From assembly GCA_024663395.1 (NCBI GenBank), contig JANFAH010000042.1, forward strand, positions 62,001 through 126,000: a stretch of 64,000 bases of DNA, read 5' to 3'. This document shows, one piece after another, positions 1-19,216 of this stretch (positions within the stretch are counted from its first letter, which is position 1; each line of letters starts with the position of its first letter). The notes under the pieces are model-generated. The model did no database searches. It was not told the origin of the DNA and worked only from the letters and a program-made list of their open reading frames with translations. The position numbers and the translations under genes were made by a program. The stretch comes from Pisolithus tinctorius (Eukaryota > Basidiomycota > Agaricomycetes > Boletales > Pisolithaceae).

Positions 1-5915
<5,915 letters not shown>

Positions 5916-6443
5916 TTCTTCGAGAATAGAGACGCGAGCAGTGAAGTACGCGGATTGGGATGTGAGCCGATGTTTGGGCTACCGAAAAGACGAAAAAAAC
6001 CGAAAGACGAGTGAAAAAGCGAGCCGATGCAGCTGCAACGGATCCGGTCGGCTATAAGGGCCTCGAAACAGTCGCCTTGGTGTTGTCCTGGGCTTCGACG
6101 TCGAGTCTGGCAGCAGCGACGATGGTTGTAGGAGAACAACCTGTGGTGGCCCTCGTCTTCCAACTCCGCTTCAATTGAACCCAAGTCACAGCTGTCACAC
6201 ACCCCGTCACAAATATGACAGTCGGCCTTGTTAAGTCGATGAGAGTCAGCTGCAAAGCATGTTCAGAATCACTCGCGCCTACCGGAAAACAAAAGACTAG
6301 TAGGAGTGATTTAGAGCCAGTTCGGCCACCAGGGCAGGTGTTGCACTCCTTGCGAGGGTGATTCCAGTCGGAGAGTGAAAACGTGGAGCTTTGTCATCAC
6401 GGCATTTGGTCAGCACCGTTCTCGAGTCTGACTAGTATCATTC
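5916..6443. promoter_or_regulatory. Divergent promoter region between RPB1 and VPS27
   Basis: This 528-bp gap separates two divergent housekeeping genes, so both promoters should lie here. There is a short A-rich tract near 5990. No TATA box is convincing and no ORF in it resembles a protein. Confidence 0.5.
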
Positions 6444-8885
6444 ATGGCTTCACTGACCAGCTGGCTATGGGGAACGTCGCAACTCGACGATGCCATCGGT
6501 GAGCCAATCATTGTGTACAGGAAGTCGGTAGCTGACAGGCACGTCGTCCCCTCAGAGAAGGCGACCTCGGAACTTATTCCCTCTGGGTCTGAGGACGTGG
6601 CCCTGAACCTTGAAATATGCGATCAGATTCGTTCAAAGTCTGCGCCAGCAAAGGACGCCATGCGCTCGTTGAAGCGCCGACTCGACCACAAGAACCCCAA
6701 TGTCCAGTTGCTTGCTCTTAGCGTAAGCGCTTCACGTCGGCCCCCGGTGATTACAAGGTAACACTCCTCCGCAGTTGACAGATATTTGTCAAGAACGGCG
6801 GCGACCATTTTCTTGTTGAGATTGCATCCAGAGAATTCGTTGATAATCTCGTATCCATCCTCAAGGTTCCCGCCGTCAACTACCTCGTCAAAGCCGGTAT
6901 CCTCAAATATATTCAGAATTGGGCACTTGCGTTTGAGGGAAAACCTTCTCTTAGCTATATGGGCCAGGTATATAAGGCGCTTAAGAGCGAGGGTGCGTTC
7001 GTAGCGAACGCTGAATTGACTCATGACATGACCGCGTTATCAGGGTTTCAATTTCCTCCTAAAGACCTCGCCCTTGCAAACTCTGCTATGGTAGACACGA
7101 CCACTGCGCCAGAGTGGATCGATTCTGACCGTTGCTTACGATGTCGGGCCTATTTCACCTTTACAAACCGGAAACATCACTGTCGAAATTGTGGCCAAGT
7201 GTTTGACCAACAGTGTTCCGCCAAGACGCTTCCTCTTCCACATTTCGGTATAACACAAGCCGTCAGAGTATGCGACGGATGCCATGCAAAACTCACCAAG
7301 AAACCTGAAAGAATGTAAGTATCTTGCTGTTGAACTTACGGACGCTGAACGTCATGACCCACAGTCACCGGCACTCTGCCAGCATGCACAGTCCTCGTAG
7401 CGCTCGTGACCTCGCCGATGCTGAACTCCAGCGAGCTATTCAACTGTCACTGGAAGAAGTTGGCGTCAATCGACACCAGCGTCCGGGTTATGTGCCTTAC
7501 CAGCCCCCTTGGAAAGGACCATCCGAGCCCCCTACGGTTGACCATAGCTCCCGCCCAAATGGGCCAGCTCCTATAGATGACGTAGACGACCCGGATTTGC
7601 GTGCTGCCATAGAGGCAAGTCTTCGCGAAGAAAACATGCCGAAACCAAGTGCCCCCGCGGAAGTCCAAGCAGCCGAAGACTCGCCCTCGTCATACACGAA
7701 CGCAAGACTACCCCAGTCCAATCCACCCACTGCTACACCCACTCCGTCTGTACCAAAATTACCCAACTATGATCTCGAGCCTTTGGAAGCAGACGCCGTC
7801 CTCACGTTCAGTCAGACCGTCGAGCAGGTTCAAGTGCAGGGTGATAAGGATATGTCACGATATCCTGCCGTGAATGAATTATATGACAAAGCGAACGCGC
7901 TAAGACCCAAGTTAGCAATGAGCCTCGACGACACTGGGAGGAAAGAACGTGAGCCCCTTCACACAGGCTCCTTACTTTGGCCCAAATTGACTTGGAATTC
8001 CCAGAACTCCTTTCTGAGATGCACGATAAGCTCTCGCAAGCTGTTAAACTCTATGACAAACTTCTCACCGAGCAAATTTCTCAACCCTGGCGGCGGGCTA
8101 CGGCGGTCCCGCAGGCGCAGACGCTGCCGCGAGATGGACCCCCGGATACACGATGGACGCCGACCCCTGTACCTGTGATGACATATACGCCACAAGGACC
8201 ACAAACGTCTGCTGTTACTCAGGCACCCCAACCTTTCCACACCCCATTCGCCGCCATTTCGTCGCCGGGTCTTCCGTTACAGCAGCATGGTTCACCAATA
8301 CAAGCTGGACCTTCGCGTTCATCGCACGGTTTTCAACCTCCTGTTTCTTCACCATTCGTACAGCCTTCGCCGATGCAAAGTCCACCTGCTGCTCAGCCTC
8401 CTCCCGTCTCAATACCACAATTCGCACCGCCCTCCCAAACGTATGCCCCTCCGCCGCCACCTCCCACTACGGCGCCTGCTTCCAAAACTGAACCTTGGTC
8501 ACAGCCGCAGTCCTCGCAGGTCCCACAGCCACCACCGTCACCATCATCACCCGCACTTGCTAGACGTAACACCGTCTCTGCACCGCGTGCCGCGTCTCCG
8601 GTGGGTGGGAGTATGTCGCGATTTCCTTCGGTTGCGCACACGCGTACGCAGTCGCATGCTCAGCCTGCACGACATCAATTACAACCCCAACCTCAACCTC
8701 AAACGGCCTTGCGTTCTCAGCTACCGCCTCAAGTGCAATCGCCACAACAAATGCAATCACCTACTCTACCACAATTCCCGGTAGCACCGACGAGTAATCC
8801 CCAGACTTTTAATATGTATGGGCCTTCTGTGCCTACGGGCCTTCCCGGACAAGATCGACGGGAGGAGTTGCTGATTGATCTATGA
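6444..8885 (+). CDS. VPS27: Vps27/Hrs-type ESCRT-0 subunit (VHS, FYVE, two UIMs, clathrin box), one frameshift
   Basis: This is the ESCRT-0 subunit that binds PI3P and ubiquitinated cargo on endosomes. Order of parts: an N-terminal VHS domain (start [20 protein letters not shown]), a FYVE zinc finger with the R-K-H-H-C-R-N-C-G core and later C-x2-C pairs, two ubiquitin-interacting motifs ([12 protein letters not shown] and [13 protein letters not shown]), a coiled segment ([16 protein letters not shown]), a long Pro/Gln-rich tail, and a C-terminal clathrin-box-like LLIDL. About four introns of 45-60 bp fit, including 51 bp in frame inside the VHS end. In exon 2 at about 6789 the conserved DICVKNGG lacks two bases (TGTC instead of TGTGTC), which breaks the frame. 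The same type of TG loss occurs in RPB1, so I read it as a likely sequence error. Confidence 0.93.
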
Positions 8886-9347
8886 ACTTGTTATTTTGGG
8901 GCGGAGTGGGGTCTGCGTGCTATGATGGAGATAGTGTATGTATGTAGATACGAGGTGAAGCTTGTACACTTGCATTAATGTGACTCATACGCTTCTCGAC
9001 GTGCTGGTTTTGGCTATCGGGCACCTCTAGATTCATGGCGAGGGCCATTGATGACCTATTTGAAATCCACCATGTACACTTGTTGGTAGACATGCGTTAC
9101 TTAGGGTAACTAATACTCAGAACTTGCAGTATTCACTCGATCGACTTGTTCCCATAGGCACCAAAGCATGACGCCTTATAAATGTTGTCAGAGAGCAGTG
9201 TCCTTGGGTAGTTGTGCCTAAACATCCAAGTGATGCTTTTTTGTCCCGGGGTATCGTTCGTAAAATGGTCGATATATACTATGTACTTTGCTAGGGTATC
9301 GACAGAAGTATCCCGATAGTGGGTTCTCTTCCGTCAGGGGTCCTGTA
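8886..9347. other. Intergenic, convergent gene ends
   Basis: This stretch holds the 3' flanks of VPS27 (plus) and the DUF6533 gene (minus). It is A+T-richer than the coding DNA. I see no gene, repeat or RNA in it. Confidence 0.6.
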
Positions 9348-11022
9348 CTACGCAATACGCGCGCTGATAGCAGATCTTTGCTGCAAGGGGTACTCAAAGG
9401 CGAGCGACCCCTGGAGTGTGTCCTCCGAAGCGGGAGTTGCTGCGTGCCGTATGTGCAAAATCAGCCGACAGCCAGCGATAACAGCTACGCCGTGTGGGAA
9501 ACCTTCAGGTATCTCAACCCACTCCGGCTAGAACCCGTTGCGTAGTGAGTTTGATCCAAGAGCTGGAAGAAACCACGTACAGATAATGCGCCCCACATAA
9601 CTGCATTCACAACACCCACCAAGAAAATGCTGTGAAAGCTAATGAGCGCCATCGTAAATGGGGCATGGACACTTACACTAGGAAATACCCCACGTTGCCC
9701 TTGATCAGAACATCAAACAGAAACACTCTGTTGGAGAGGGCCATATAGCTAATCTCATCCCTCGATCTCTGAATGCCTGCCCGAACAGCGAGTGAACACA
9801 ATAGGAACTCGAAGCATAGTATAGGTAACCAAAAGACATAAAAACTGTTCGACGTGTCTTCGTTGGTACAGATCTTCACGCCGGGTATGGGTTCGTTGCT
9901 GGCTTATTGAGGGCCTCAAAGTCAGTGCCACAGATAAAAGTCTAGACACTAACTTCCAGATGTGAGATTCGCAGTGATGAGAATTGCGATCATGGCCAGG
10001 ATTTCAACTAGGAACGCAGACCCCATGAGTAACAACACCTTCCGCGAGCGATTGTATAATGCGAAGAGACGCATTTGCAGAATTACTTGGCGAGTGACAT
10101 GAGTGGATTAATAGTCATGGACGTGAATACAAAAATCTTACTTTGTACCAGCCATACTAGAAAACAGGCGGGCCAACCTTGCATAATCATGAAAGTATTA
10201 CCTACAGAGTTATCAGACAAATATTACACTAACAGAAGAGTAGTGGAGCTCACAGCTGTGATGTATATGAGTACAATAAGGTATCAGTGGGAGGGATTTA
10301 AGCCCCTGAATATCACATACAACTATCGCGATAAGTCAGAAAGGCCCATCACGTTGCAAGTGATCCTCACCTCTTCAGAAACATCGGACAAGAAGACTAA
10401 GCAGTAGGTGAGCTGAAATTGTCTCGAGAATCCGAGTGGACTCGACCGACCCGTAGCATTGAACCTATATTGCAGTTCGAAAACCCATGACAATGATATG
10501 AGGACTCGAGTAAAAACTTACACACCACACAGAGTACCAAAGTATCGCAGCTGTTGTGCGGCATGCTGAGAAGAACATACGCCTCCTTGAACATAGCGAA
10601 CTCTTACGATGAGATAGAGAATTGTGGTCGTCGTCCTGGGTCGTTTCTACGATAGGCCATGAGGATTCGGTTACCCTTGCAGCAAGGCTAGTTTTGTGGA
10701 GAGCTTACCCATATCTGTTCAACCTTCGAAAGCATTGAAAATCAAGGGTCACCATTGCAATTGCAAACAACTTTATGTAACTGGAGAACTGGTACCTCTT
10801 GATCAACGCTAATCACTGCATGTACCGTGAGTAACGCGGACAGTCTCAAAAGCTTGTGCTTACGATAGTCATATACCATAACGACCGAGGGGACCACTGG
10901 CAAATACGTTCAGTAAAAATATATCTTCGCAGACACAACGCAAGCCACTCACGTTGACATATTCGAGTTAAACGAGCAATTTGTACCAATCTGAGGAAAT
11001 CCGCGGCGGTCGTGGACTGCAT
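9348..11022 (-). CDS. DUF6533-type multipass membrane protein
   Basis: This belongs to the large agaricomycete family of seven-helix-like membrane proteins with an N-terminal DUF6533 region; the function is unknown. Reading minus-strand exons with GT-AG junctions gives the family hallmarks: an N-terminal helix with VYDY, then the DQEVEQIW segment, a helix with TTTTILYL, LQMRLFALYNRSRKVLL, an extracellular CTNEDTSNSFYVFW region, FDVLIKGNVGYFLV, and a last helix before EWVEIPEGFP and GCRLILHIRHA. About eight introns of 40-65 bp are needed and all exons stay in frame, so the gene looks intact. The start used gives MQSTTAADFLRL; an in-frame ATG at 11109 is possible. The stop is TAG at 9350-9348. 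Substrate or ligand cannot be inferred. Confidence 0.8.
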
Positions 11023-11832
11023 CTTCTGCAATGTGCGAGTAGGGACGAGGGAAAATCCAGAGGCCAGAGCTATATAAAATTGGTGTTTAGATGCGGCGTG
11101 TAGAGCCAATCACGACAGGCCAGCTATCAGGACCTCCAAGGAGGCTGTATTTTCTCCGTGGGAATAAACATACGGGCTAATATGTTCATGCCAGGAATTT
11201 GGAACGCATTGGGATGTGCAGCTGACCCCTGCAACTTGCGGACTCGCGGAGCCTGTATTTTAGAGAGTTGGAGCAAGTGGAGGCCAATTCGTCCCCACGC
11301 TGAATGATACGAAATCATGCGATGTCACGATCTGGGCATCACTACACGAAGACAAATGACTCACAATATATTAGCACTTCGTAGCCGACCAGACACAGCA
11401 GAAGTCGAGTGTCAGATTGTGCTGGTTCGTCGCGCAACTTTGAAGGGCTGCAGCAGAACACCAGGTCTTCTTTCGAGCTCCTCAGATACCCATTCTGTGC
11501 CACATGTCAGAACGATTATTAGAGTGGGATCATTCCCGTGATAAATGCCGATACACAGGTCGTACATTCTAGGGCCACTGTGGTGCACATCAGAGCACCG
11601 CTGAAGCTGTGTGTTGGGCTCATCCCTCACCAGTTAACGGTAAGGATCACTCAGTACTATCTATCAGTCTGGTGGCACGCGACAAGACTCACCAGACCGG
11701 CAACCTCAGCGAACCAAGTCATTATCCTTTGACAAGTTCTGGTACGACAAGGTTGACTCGAGGCAACATTTAACGTTGAACGTTGAACGTTCATCGGCCC
11801 CTGCGTTGCACGGGACCTTTGCTCGTTACGGT
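11023..11832. other. Intergenic, no gene recognised
   Basis: Short open frames occur on the minus strand, one of them hydrophobic (near 11570-11620), but I could not join them into a recognisable protein. A small direct duplication of GTTGAACGTT lies near 11773-11792. Confidence 0.4.
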
Positions 11833-12104
11833 CACCTTGTTTACAAGGTCACTGCACCCCGAAATTCGTCGCGCATTTTTCGGCAACCGCGATCCTCCCA
11901 AAAACAAAGTCCGATTCAAATCATGGTGGCAATGAATTGTAGGCATGTAATTATGTAGGATTGCAGGATTAGCCCATCCAAGCTCAATGCCAATGCACTG
12001 TCGTGCTGTTTACTTGCGAATGAGGATGGAGAGACGCTGCGGAGACAGAGGAGTTGACAACAGAGCAGTGAGCGGTAACATCGAAATCTCGCATGTAAAT
12101 TATG
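11833..12104 (-). repeat. Dispersed repeat R1, copy A
   Basis: This stretch is the reverse complement of 21096-21347 with scattered differences and one ~30-bp indel. It begins CACCTTGTTTACAAGG, itself an inverted repeat, and ends near GCATGTAAATTATG. No transposase or tRNA-like head is visible. Unlike copy B it has no long flanking direct repeats. Confidence 0.8.
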
Positions 12105-12320
12105 GGGATCTATGTCGCATCCGTAAACAAGGTGCCTGCCGTCCCCGACGGCCCTATCTTCTAGTACAAAGTTCGCTTTTCAAATTTCACCTGGCAGATG
12201 GGAATATGATCTCGTGATCCAGACGCCACCGATCACGATTCACAAGTTCTCTCTTGAAATCACCGTTCAAGCCTATCATCACATCAGACCAGAAAGGATC
12301 TATTTGTCGGACACGACGTT

Positions 12321-15300
12321 ATGGCGTCCACGTCTTCAGTTCCCTCCTCGACAGCGCGTCCGTTCACAGCTCAGGATCGTTCTACTGGTTCGTTTCGACC
12401 TGCGACCTCTCAATCGCGTCCCGGAACACGTGCGAGCACAGGTCGGCCCCGAACAGCTGCTTCGACTAGACACGAAGCAAGTTACGTGGTCGCGATATTT
12501 GAGAGCCGTGGGATAGCACACGAAGTTGGTATGGCGGCCATGGATAAAGACACGGGGCGTGTTGTCCTTGTGCAGGTGTGGCCCCGTGGAAGCATCATGC
12601 CACTCTTTCTCGCTCAACTTATCCCAAAAGCTCGCTGACTGTCCGACATACGTGAAGACACTTCATCAAATGCACATTCATTTTCCGGTCTTGGTGCTTG
12701 TTCCGGAAACCTTCGTGTCTGCCGCAGACGCGAGCTTCGCTACCTCGGGGAAGCGTCCCTCGACTACCTCGCTTCTGGTGCGGTTCATTATGGAAGAGTT
12801 TCAGAATGTACCTATCGAACCTGTCGCGAGGAAATATTGGAATGATAGTGCAGGTGCTTTGGATTGATGTTTGTCTTCCCTTGGATCTCGGCTGAATGTC
12901 TCCAGGAATGGATTTCATTACACAGTTATGCGTGGAGGATGATGAGCGGGCAGCAACGCTTGTCTCTGTAGCGGATAGGTGAGTATATGCGCCATGGGGA
13001 CCAGCCTAACCGTGTCTTGCAGGTATTACGCGCTTTCATCTGCCAGTGCACTATTCAAGCACGCGGAGTATCGGTTGAATACACGCTTTGCTACGGGGTC
13101 TTTGCGTATCAGGTACGTGTCTGGTCAAGGAACGCTAATGATCGATCCGGAGACGGCGCGGAACCTTGAGCTGGTTAGCAATATTGTTCACAAGAAATCG
13201 ACGCACTCCCTCTTTGGGTATCCTATTCGATGCAGATGCAGGGCATTACTAGCTGCTGACAAGTCGATGATATAGGGTTCTGAATCATACTTACACGGCA
13301 ATGGCTGCCCGCTTACTGCGTGCCAATCTTCTGGCTCCAATGACCGGTATATCTTGCCCCAAGCTTGGGCCATGGGCTAATGCTCTTGTCTTCCAGGGGA
13401 AGAAGCCATCAATGCACGCCTGGATGTAGTGGAAGGTAAGGACATCGATACATCTGTTCTTACTCCTTCAAGCATTTCCCAGAACTCGTTCAACGCGAAG
13501 ATAAATTCGCAGAAGTCCGCGATGCTTTGAAGCGGTTAAACAAACTTGATTTTGACAAGTTGATATCCTCGGCAAGCCTGCCATATTTCTTCGGTACTGT
13601 ATAATCATCATCCGATCCAGCTCGCCTCATCGGAAGTCCGCGTATCGCACGCGACAAAATCTGCGTTTTCTCGTGTTTCCCAGATGCTTAGTCTTCAAAG
13701 CATAGTACGAAATCTGCCGTTCCTGCAGAAAGCTTTGGCCGGGGGCAGATCCCAGTTATTGCAGATAGTTTATGACGTACGCTTGCGTTGCTTGGAAACG
13801 ATGCGTTGTTGACACACAGCTACAAGATGATCTCCGACAAGCGCTTGGCGTTCATCGCAGACCTTATTGCGGATAATTTGAACGAGGAAGCTGGGCCTGT
13901 GAAGGTAACCTCTCTGGCTGCCTATAATCTGTTAGCTGAGTTTCGCAGGGTGGACTTGCTGCAGTCAATGCAAGAGTCTATGCAGTCAGGGTACGTTCAC
14001 AGGTCTTCTCAGCTAGTAAGCTGAATCAGTTAGGCCAACCGCCACCGGCTTCTTGATGTTGCTCGGGAGACATTTAAGGAGAACGTGGGCGACATCATGC
14101 AGCTCAATGCAGTTCTGTCTGAGAAGCACGGTTTGCCCTTGACGCTCGTATACCAGGAAATGGATTCGTATTCACCTTGAAGAAGGACGAGTTGGAAGGC
14201 GAGCTTCCAAAGGGTTTTATCAACATTACTTCGCAAAAAGGGCGCTGGCTCTTTTCTAGTATGGAGCTGGTATGCGCGGACGCCCTGCGATGGCACCCCG
14301 TGCATGATCTGACTTGGTCTTTCCAGAAGAAGATGAACGCAAGGATGAAAGATGCGTTGGACGAAACTCTCCTTCTCAGCAACAAGTAAGCATGAAAGTT
14401 ATCTTAGTACTCGCATCCTGACAGTGAGGGCAGGATAATCCAGGACCTTGTCGAGCAGATACTGGCGTATTCTGGCGCTCTTTATACTGCATCTGAAGCA
14501 GCATGTATCGTTCCCAGAAGCGAATTATATTTACCTGATGAACAATAGGTTGCCATTGTTGACCTCCTTTGGTCCTTCGCGCACGCAACTATCAGTAAGT
14601 CGCCTCTATCATGGGTTTCGTTTGTGACTGTGATCAGTGAGAAACTACGGTTAGTTCTTCGGTTGTCTTGATGTGGGCTGCTAACAGGTGATTATGGCAG
14701 TGCGTCCGGAATTCACTGGGACATTTGCCGTGAAGGCCGGAAGGCACCCAATCCTCGAGACCGTCCAAGCAGCAGGAACACTAGTGCCGAACGATATTTA
14801 CTGTTGCGATTCATCTCATTTTCAGATTGTTCAGGGTCCAAAGTAAGTGGCAGGCTTGCGCTCCCTTTGTGACTTGGAATGGAGACCTGCTAGTATGTCG
14901 GGTAAGTGCTTGTGAGTCCGTCGACATCAACCGTGTCAATGTCTTCTAGGAAAGAGTACGTACCTTCGGCAGAGTGGGTTACTAGTGACTATGGCAATGG
15001 CTGGGTGTTTCGTACCTGCGGAATATGCCAGCTTTCGGTGACCAACACCTTGAAACTTACTGCTTACTGAGCCTAAATAAGACTTACAGTATCCACGACG
15101 CCCTTCTGACTCGCCTCTCAAACGACGATGACATAGAAAAAAGTTTGAGCACCTTCGCGAGCGAGATGGCGACTTCAGCCATGATCCTAGGTAAGCATGC
15201 TGCAGTTAGTTTGCACACATATTTGGATTGACGATAGGTCTCGCGACACCGAAAACGCTGGTCCTTGTCGACGAGTTGGGTCGAGGTACCTCTACGATAG

Positions 15301-16314
15301 AAGGCGTTGGAATAGCCCATGCCATCGCGGAGGAGCTCATCCGAATTAAAGTAAGCCTCCTACCAACCTCGACGTTGTGCAAGATCACATGCTGCCTTCC
15401 GTAGTGCTTCGTTTTTTTCGCTACGTACTGTCGTTATTTTGAGGTGCCCGCGCTATCCGTTGACGTCGAGTACAGCCATTTCCAACAACTATCGACGGCA
15501 CTATCTTGCCAACCCTCCGTGGTGAAGTAAGTCCCTTCATTCCCACAAACGCAGTCTGAGTCATGCTGAGACTGCCGTAGTTTACATCTGTCCGTTCAGG
15601 TACATCCGTCATGCATACCAGCCATTAGCGGCGATGCCGTATCATATGTTTATATTTATGTCCACACAGCCTACGCAGAAGACGTCCGGTTTTGGGATGG
15701 TGTTTCGATACCGGTGAGCACAATACGTTGCCACTTGACGGGCGTGGCTAGCGTAAAAGGTGTTGACCCCCCTCCTCCACTAGCATCGTCGACGGCCTGC
15801 CTGACAATCATGGACATTATGGTCAGTGCCTACCCTGCACCGATAAGGCCGGGATACCAGATGTGCGACTGGGAATAACACACATATACATGCGTAGGTG
15901 TTGACCTTGCCACGTTGGCCGATTTACCGCGCGATGTAGTACAGAAGCCAAGAGAGTCGCCGAAATATTGACCGACTTGCACGTTCGGCAGGAAGCAAGC
16001 AGTCAGACGGCTGTCCAGGCTACTCACCGTCGAGCCGTCGTCAAGGTAAGGCATGCATACCTCACTGTGCTGGAGTGACGCAGGCAGACGTCCTGATGTC
16101 CTAACCTGTGGTGCTTGGTCCTTTTCCGTACTCGATATCCTGAATACCCTCGATTAATTATACCGGATATGTCCGCCTTGGGTCATACAAGCTCCGAACG
16201 CAGCTCAGCCAGGCGCTTGAATACTCCGCATTGCCAGAGCCAGAACTTGTATCGTATCTCGCACGATTCCAGAAGAAGCTTATCGCCGTATTTCACGAGA
16301 CATGTTCGGTGTAG
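12321..16314 (+). CDS. MSH4: MutS homologue 4 (meiotic crossover factor), two 1-nt frameshifts
   Basis: MSH4 pairs with MSH5 to stabilise meiotic recombination intermediates; it is not a mismatch-repair protein. The N terminus is Ser/Thr/Arg-rich. MutS core segments follow: [68 protein letters not shown], the Walker A (GPNMSGKST, split by two introns), [15 protein letters not shown], the signature [13 protein letters not shown], Walker [13 protein letters not shown], and FFATHF. The C terminus is [14 protein letters not shown] and the stop is at 16312-16314. About twenty introns fit, including exons of only 8 nt (14894-14901) and 12 nt (14638-14649), and two GC-AG introns (13572-13620, 14501-14548). 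One base is missing at about 14158 (AAA where AAAA is expected) and one at about 15956 (G for GG). Both are homopolymer losses. Confidence 0.93.
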
Positions 16315-17199
16315 GCAGTTAGTCTCTTCGTTACCAATATGAATCCCCGCGCACGACGTTCCCTTGTTGTCTATACATACCGGTCGCCACGGACGCCACA
16401 TGCGATAAGATAAGCAGAGAGTTGTACAAAAATATTTGGAGCTGCCATGTACTTGGTACTACTTACATAACCTCACACTGCTGGTCGGAATCGAATATGT
16501 ATGCTCCACCGAGTTCGACTGTCGGCTACGTAGTGCATTACCTGTCACTCTACCATTGAAGTTCGACCTGACCGGATGGATACTGTGCCGAATAGCAATC
16601 ACCTCTTGTACCACCTTCCGTACCCACACACGTCGTAGTATTCTCCGACCAGTCAAGAGCCAACCCAATAAGTCAGGAAGCGCATCTTGATCCGCCCGTG
16701 ATAGTACGCCCCTGTTACGGGGGCGAACCAAGAGCGAGCTAACTTATCTTCTCATATCTTGGTGCCGAACACTCAGGCCTCAGGTCTGAATATAGTACTG
16801 TTGGCACGATATGAGGCGATACGAACTGTGTGATGCCCGTGGCCATCCCTGGATAAAAGTAGGCTAGTCAAAGATGTTTCCGCTCTTCCTCACTGCATTG
16901 CCTACCCGTCATCGTCAATATCCGATAAATATTATACCCCCACGGAGAGCAAAGAGCCTTGTCACCAATACAATCCTCAAGATAATAGGAAACAATGGGC
17001 ATCGCTTTCTCCCGTGCACATACCGGAACACGCTTCCAGTACTCAACCGAGTCTTCTCTGGGCGCTAGCAAATGTGGCGAGGGTGACGCCGAGAAACTGA
17101 CGAACCCACTTGAACAAGTCCAGGTCGAGAAATGAGAGGCCAGGAACGAAAGGGGGCAAGGCCAGAAGCAATAGGGCGAACGAGCACAATATCGTCGCA
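16315..17199. other. Intergenic, no gene recognised
   Basis: This stretch lies between MSH4 and the oxidoreductase, both on the plus strand. ORFs on both strands are short and match nothing. The promoter of the oxidoreductase is presumably in the right half. Confidence 0.45.
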
Positions 17200-19069
17200 A
17201 TGTCCTTCTCCGCCCTTACCCACCCCTGGGCTTCCAATCGCTGAACCAACGCGCTCGTTTTGGGCATTTCCCCCCTTCGGCTATTTTAGCTCGTCTCGTG
17301 CAGGACCCAGATGAAAGCCAGTGTGCGGCGGTGCCAGAGTATGCGGATGTCGGTGTGTACTCCTATGTCTCGTGGGTGAGTGGTTACTGACTGAACACTT
17401 GTCCATGGTATGACGGTGGTTGGGAATGGGTGTCATGGTACGCTATGCCGGTGGTACGGTGGTCGGACAGTCGTCATAGGGTCGGGTATATCCGGCGCTT
17501 CTTTTGTCAGGGCGTTGCTAAACGCGGATCGGAAGCGGATCAATAAGGGCGGGTATGAGCACGAACGACTGAGCGTTGTGATGCTTGAAGCGCACGATGC
17601 GTGTCAGGGGCAACCGGAAGGCTAGTTCCCTCCATTGCCCTTGGTATCGCGCGTTGCTAACACACTACACAGGAACGGAGGTCATATCAACCCACCTTTA
17701 TACCACGACTATGAGGACCTCAAGAACACCCTCGGTCTCCGTGCCGCACAACACATCATCCGGTTCCGATTAGCTCACCTCGAAATCCAGCGACACATAG
17801 GTCAGACCGACGCAGCAGATGCGGATTGTCGAGAGGTCGAAGCTGTAGACGTGTACTACGACGAAGAGACGTTCGAGGAGGCGAAGAGGTTGTTGAAGGT
17901 GTATAAGAGGGATATGCCAGTTGAGGCGGAGCCGTATGAGTGCTTGGGGGGTGAAGCGGCTAGGAAGGTGAGTGAACGTGAGAATGTGTGGATAAGCAAG
18001 TGGGGAGATGAACACGAGCGCATTGCAGAGATATCAGCTTTCAGAGTACGCTTTAGGGTGTATTACGACGCGTGCGGGAGCGGTTCATCCGTACCGGTTC
18101 GTTGCGGGCGTCCTCGCTCGGTTGCTCAAGGACCATCCCAACCAGTGAGTGGGGCCTTATCCATTCTACGTCGCTCACCACGGGGGGACAAATAGGTTCC
18201 GTTTGTACACGAAGACGCCTTGCACATCTATCACGGGTCCATCGGAGAACGAATCCGCCTACACTTTACACACACCCCGCGGGACGCTGAAAACAAAACA
18301 CATCGTTCATCTCACGAATGCCCACGTGGGTGCGCTCGTCCCTGGTCTTGCACCCGTGGTGACACAGGTGCGAGAGACGATGAGTGCGCAGAGACCCGGA
18401 CGCAAGTTACGTACTAAGATGGGTGGTGGGGCACGTTCATATGTGTTTTATGACGACCCGGTGTACAAAGGATTCGATTACCTGACGCAGCTTCGGAGTG
18501 GCGAACATGAGTTGATGTTTGGAGGTGGTCTCGAGGGAGAAAGTGTTGGATGCACACGGATGCCCGGTATGTATGATCTGCACAGTGCAGCACACGTGTC
18601 TGGAGCGTTGTCCGTCTACTTTGGCGCTGTAAATTGGGGTGCAGAAGGTGCGACTGCTGTGGATGGTGGTATCTGGGCAGCTGGGAGGGTAAAAGCATTG
18701 TGGAGTGGCGAGCTGAGTGAATCAGCGGACGGATTTCCATGGGTGGGTCGAATCCCGGAGAGTGTGACGGGAAGGGAGAGGCCGTCGAAGACGGACAAGG
18801 TAATGGCGAGTCCTGGGGAATGGGTTTCTGCGGGATATTCAGGTGAAGGAATGGTGCACGCATGGTTGTGCGCCAAGGCAGTGGCGTTGATGGTGCTCGG
18901 GATGGAGGATGACAAGAACGTGTGCGATGATATGAATGGGTTTGGAGCTGGACAGAGCGTTGCAGAGTGGCTTCCAGCTCGTTTTCTCATTTCAGAGACT
19001 CGACTCAGGCAAGTTCAGGCATGTCGGCGACAAGGAAGGAGGAGCAGGGCCAACGTATACAAGTCGTAA
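17200..19069 (+). CDS. FAD-dependent oxidoreductase (DAO family), frameshifts near 5' end
   Basis: This is an amine or amino-acid oxidase-type flavoprotein of the DAO fold, like the fungal gamma-glutamylputrescine-oxidase-like proteins; the substrate is unknown. The dinucleotide-binding motif VVIGSGISGASF lies at about residue 50. RNGGHINPP, the central CITTRAGAVHPYRFVAGVLA, and a C-terminal GFPWVGRIPES and SAGYSGEGMVHAW segment follow. About four introns are present; one (17621-17672) has a GC donor. Three indels disturb the 5' part: C-runs at 17222-17226 (less certain) and 17270-17275 each appear one base too long, and at 17604 one T of the expected TGTTCA is missing. If the first C-run is correct, the start may instead be the ATG at 17132. 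The frame from 17673 on is clean. Confidence 0.85.
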
Positions 19070-19216
19070 CTACTTGCTTGTATTTTCATCATCTGATAAG
19101 TACTTAGATTGGTATGCTTACTAAGCAAGCTACGCGGCCCGCAGATATGGCGCCGGACCGTCTGACTAATAAATGGCCGAAGACACCACTTACGTCAGCC
19201 ATACGCTCTCTTCCCG

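Noticed and set aside
11127..11760. Possible extra minus-strand gene upstream of the DUF6533 gene
   Set aside because: A few hydrophobic exon-like pieces exist, but no consistent splice chain or family motif could be built.
17043..17267. Minus-strand frame with a hydrophobic stretch (FALLLLALPPFVPGLSFL)
   Set aside because: It overlaps the 5' exon of the plus-strand oxidoreductase, whose reading is supported by family motifs; the hydrophobic frame looks like an antisense shadow.
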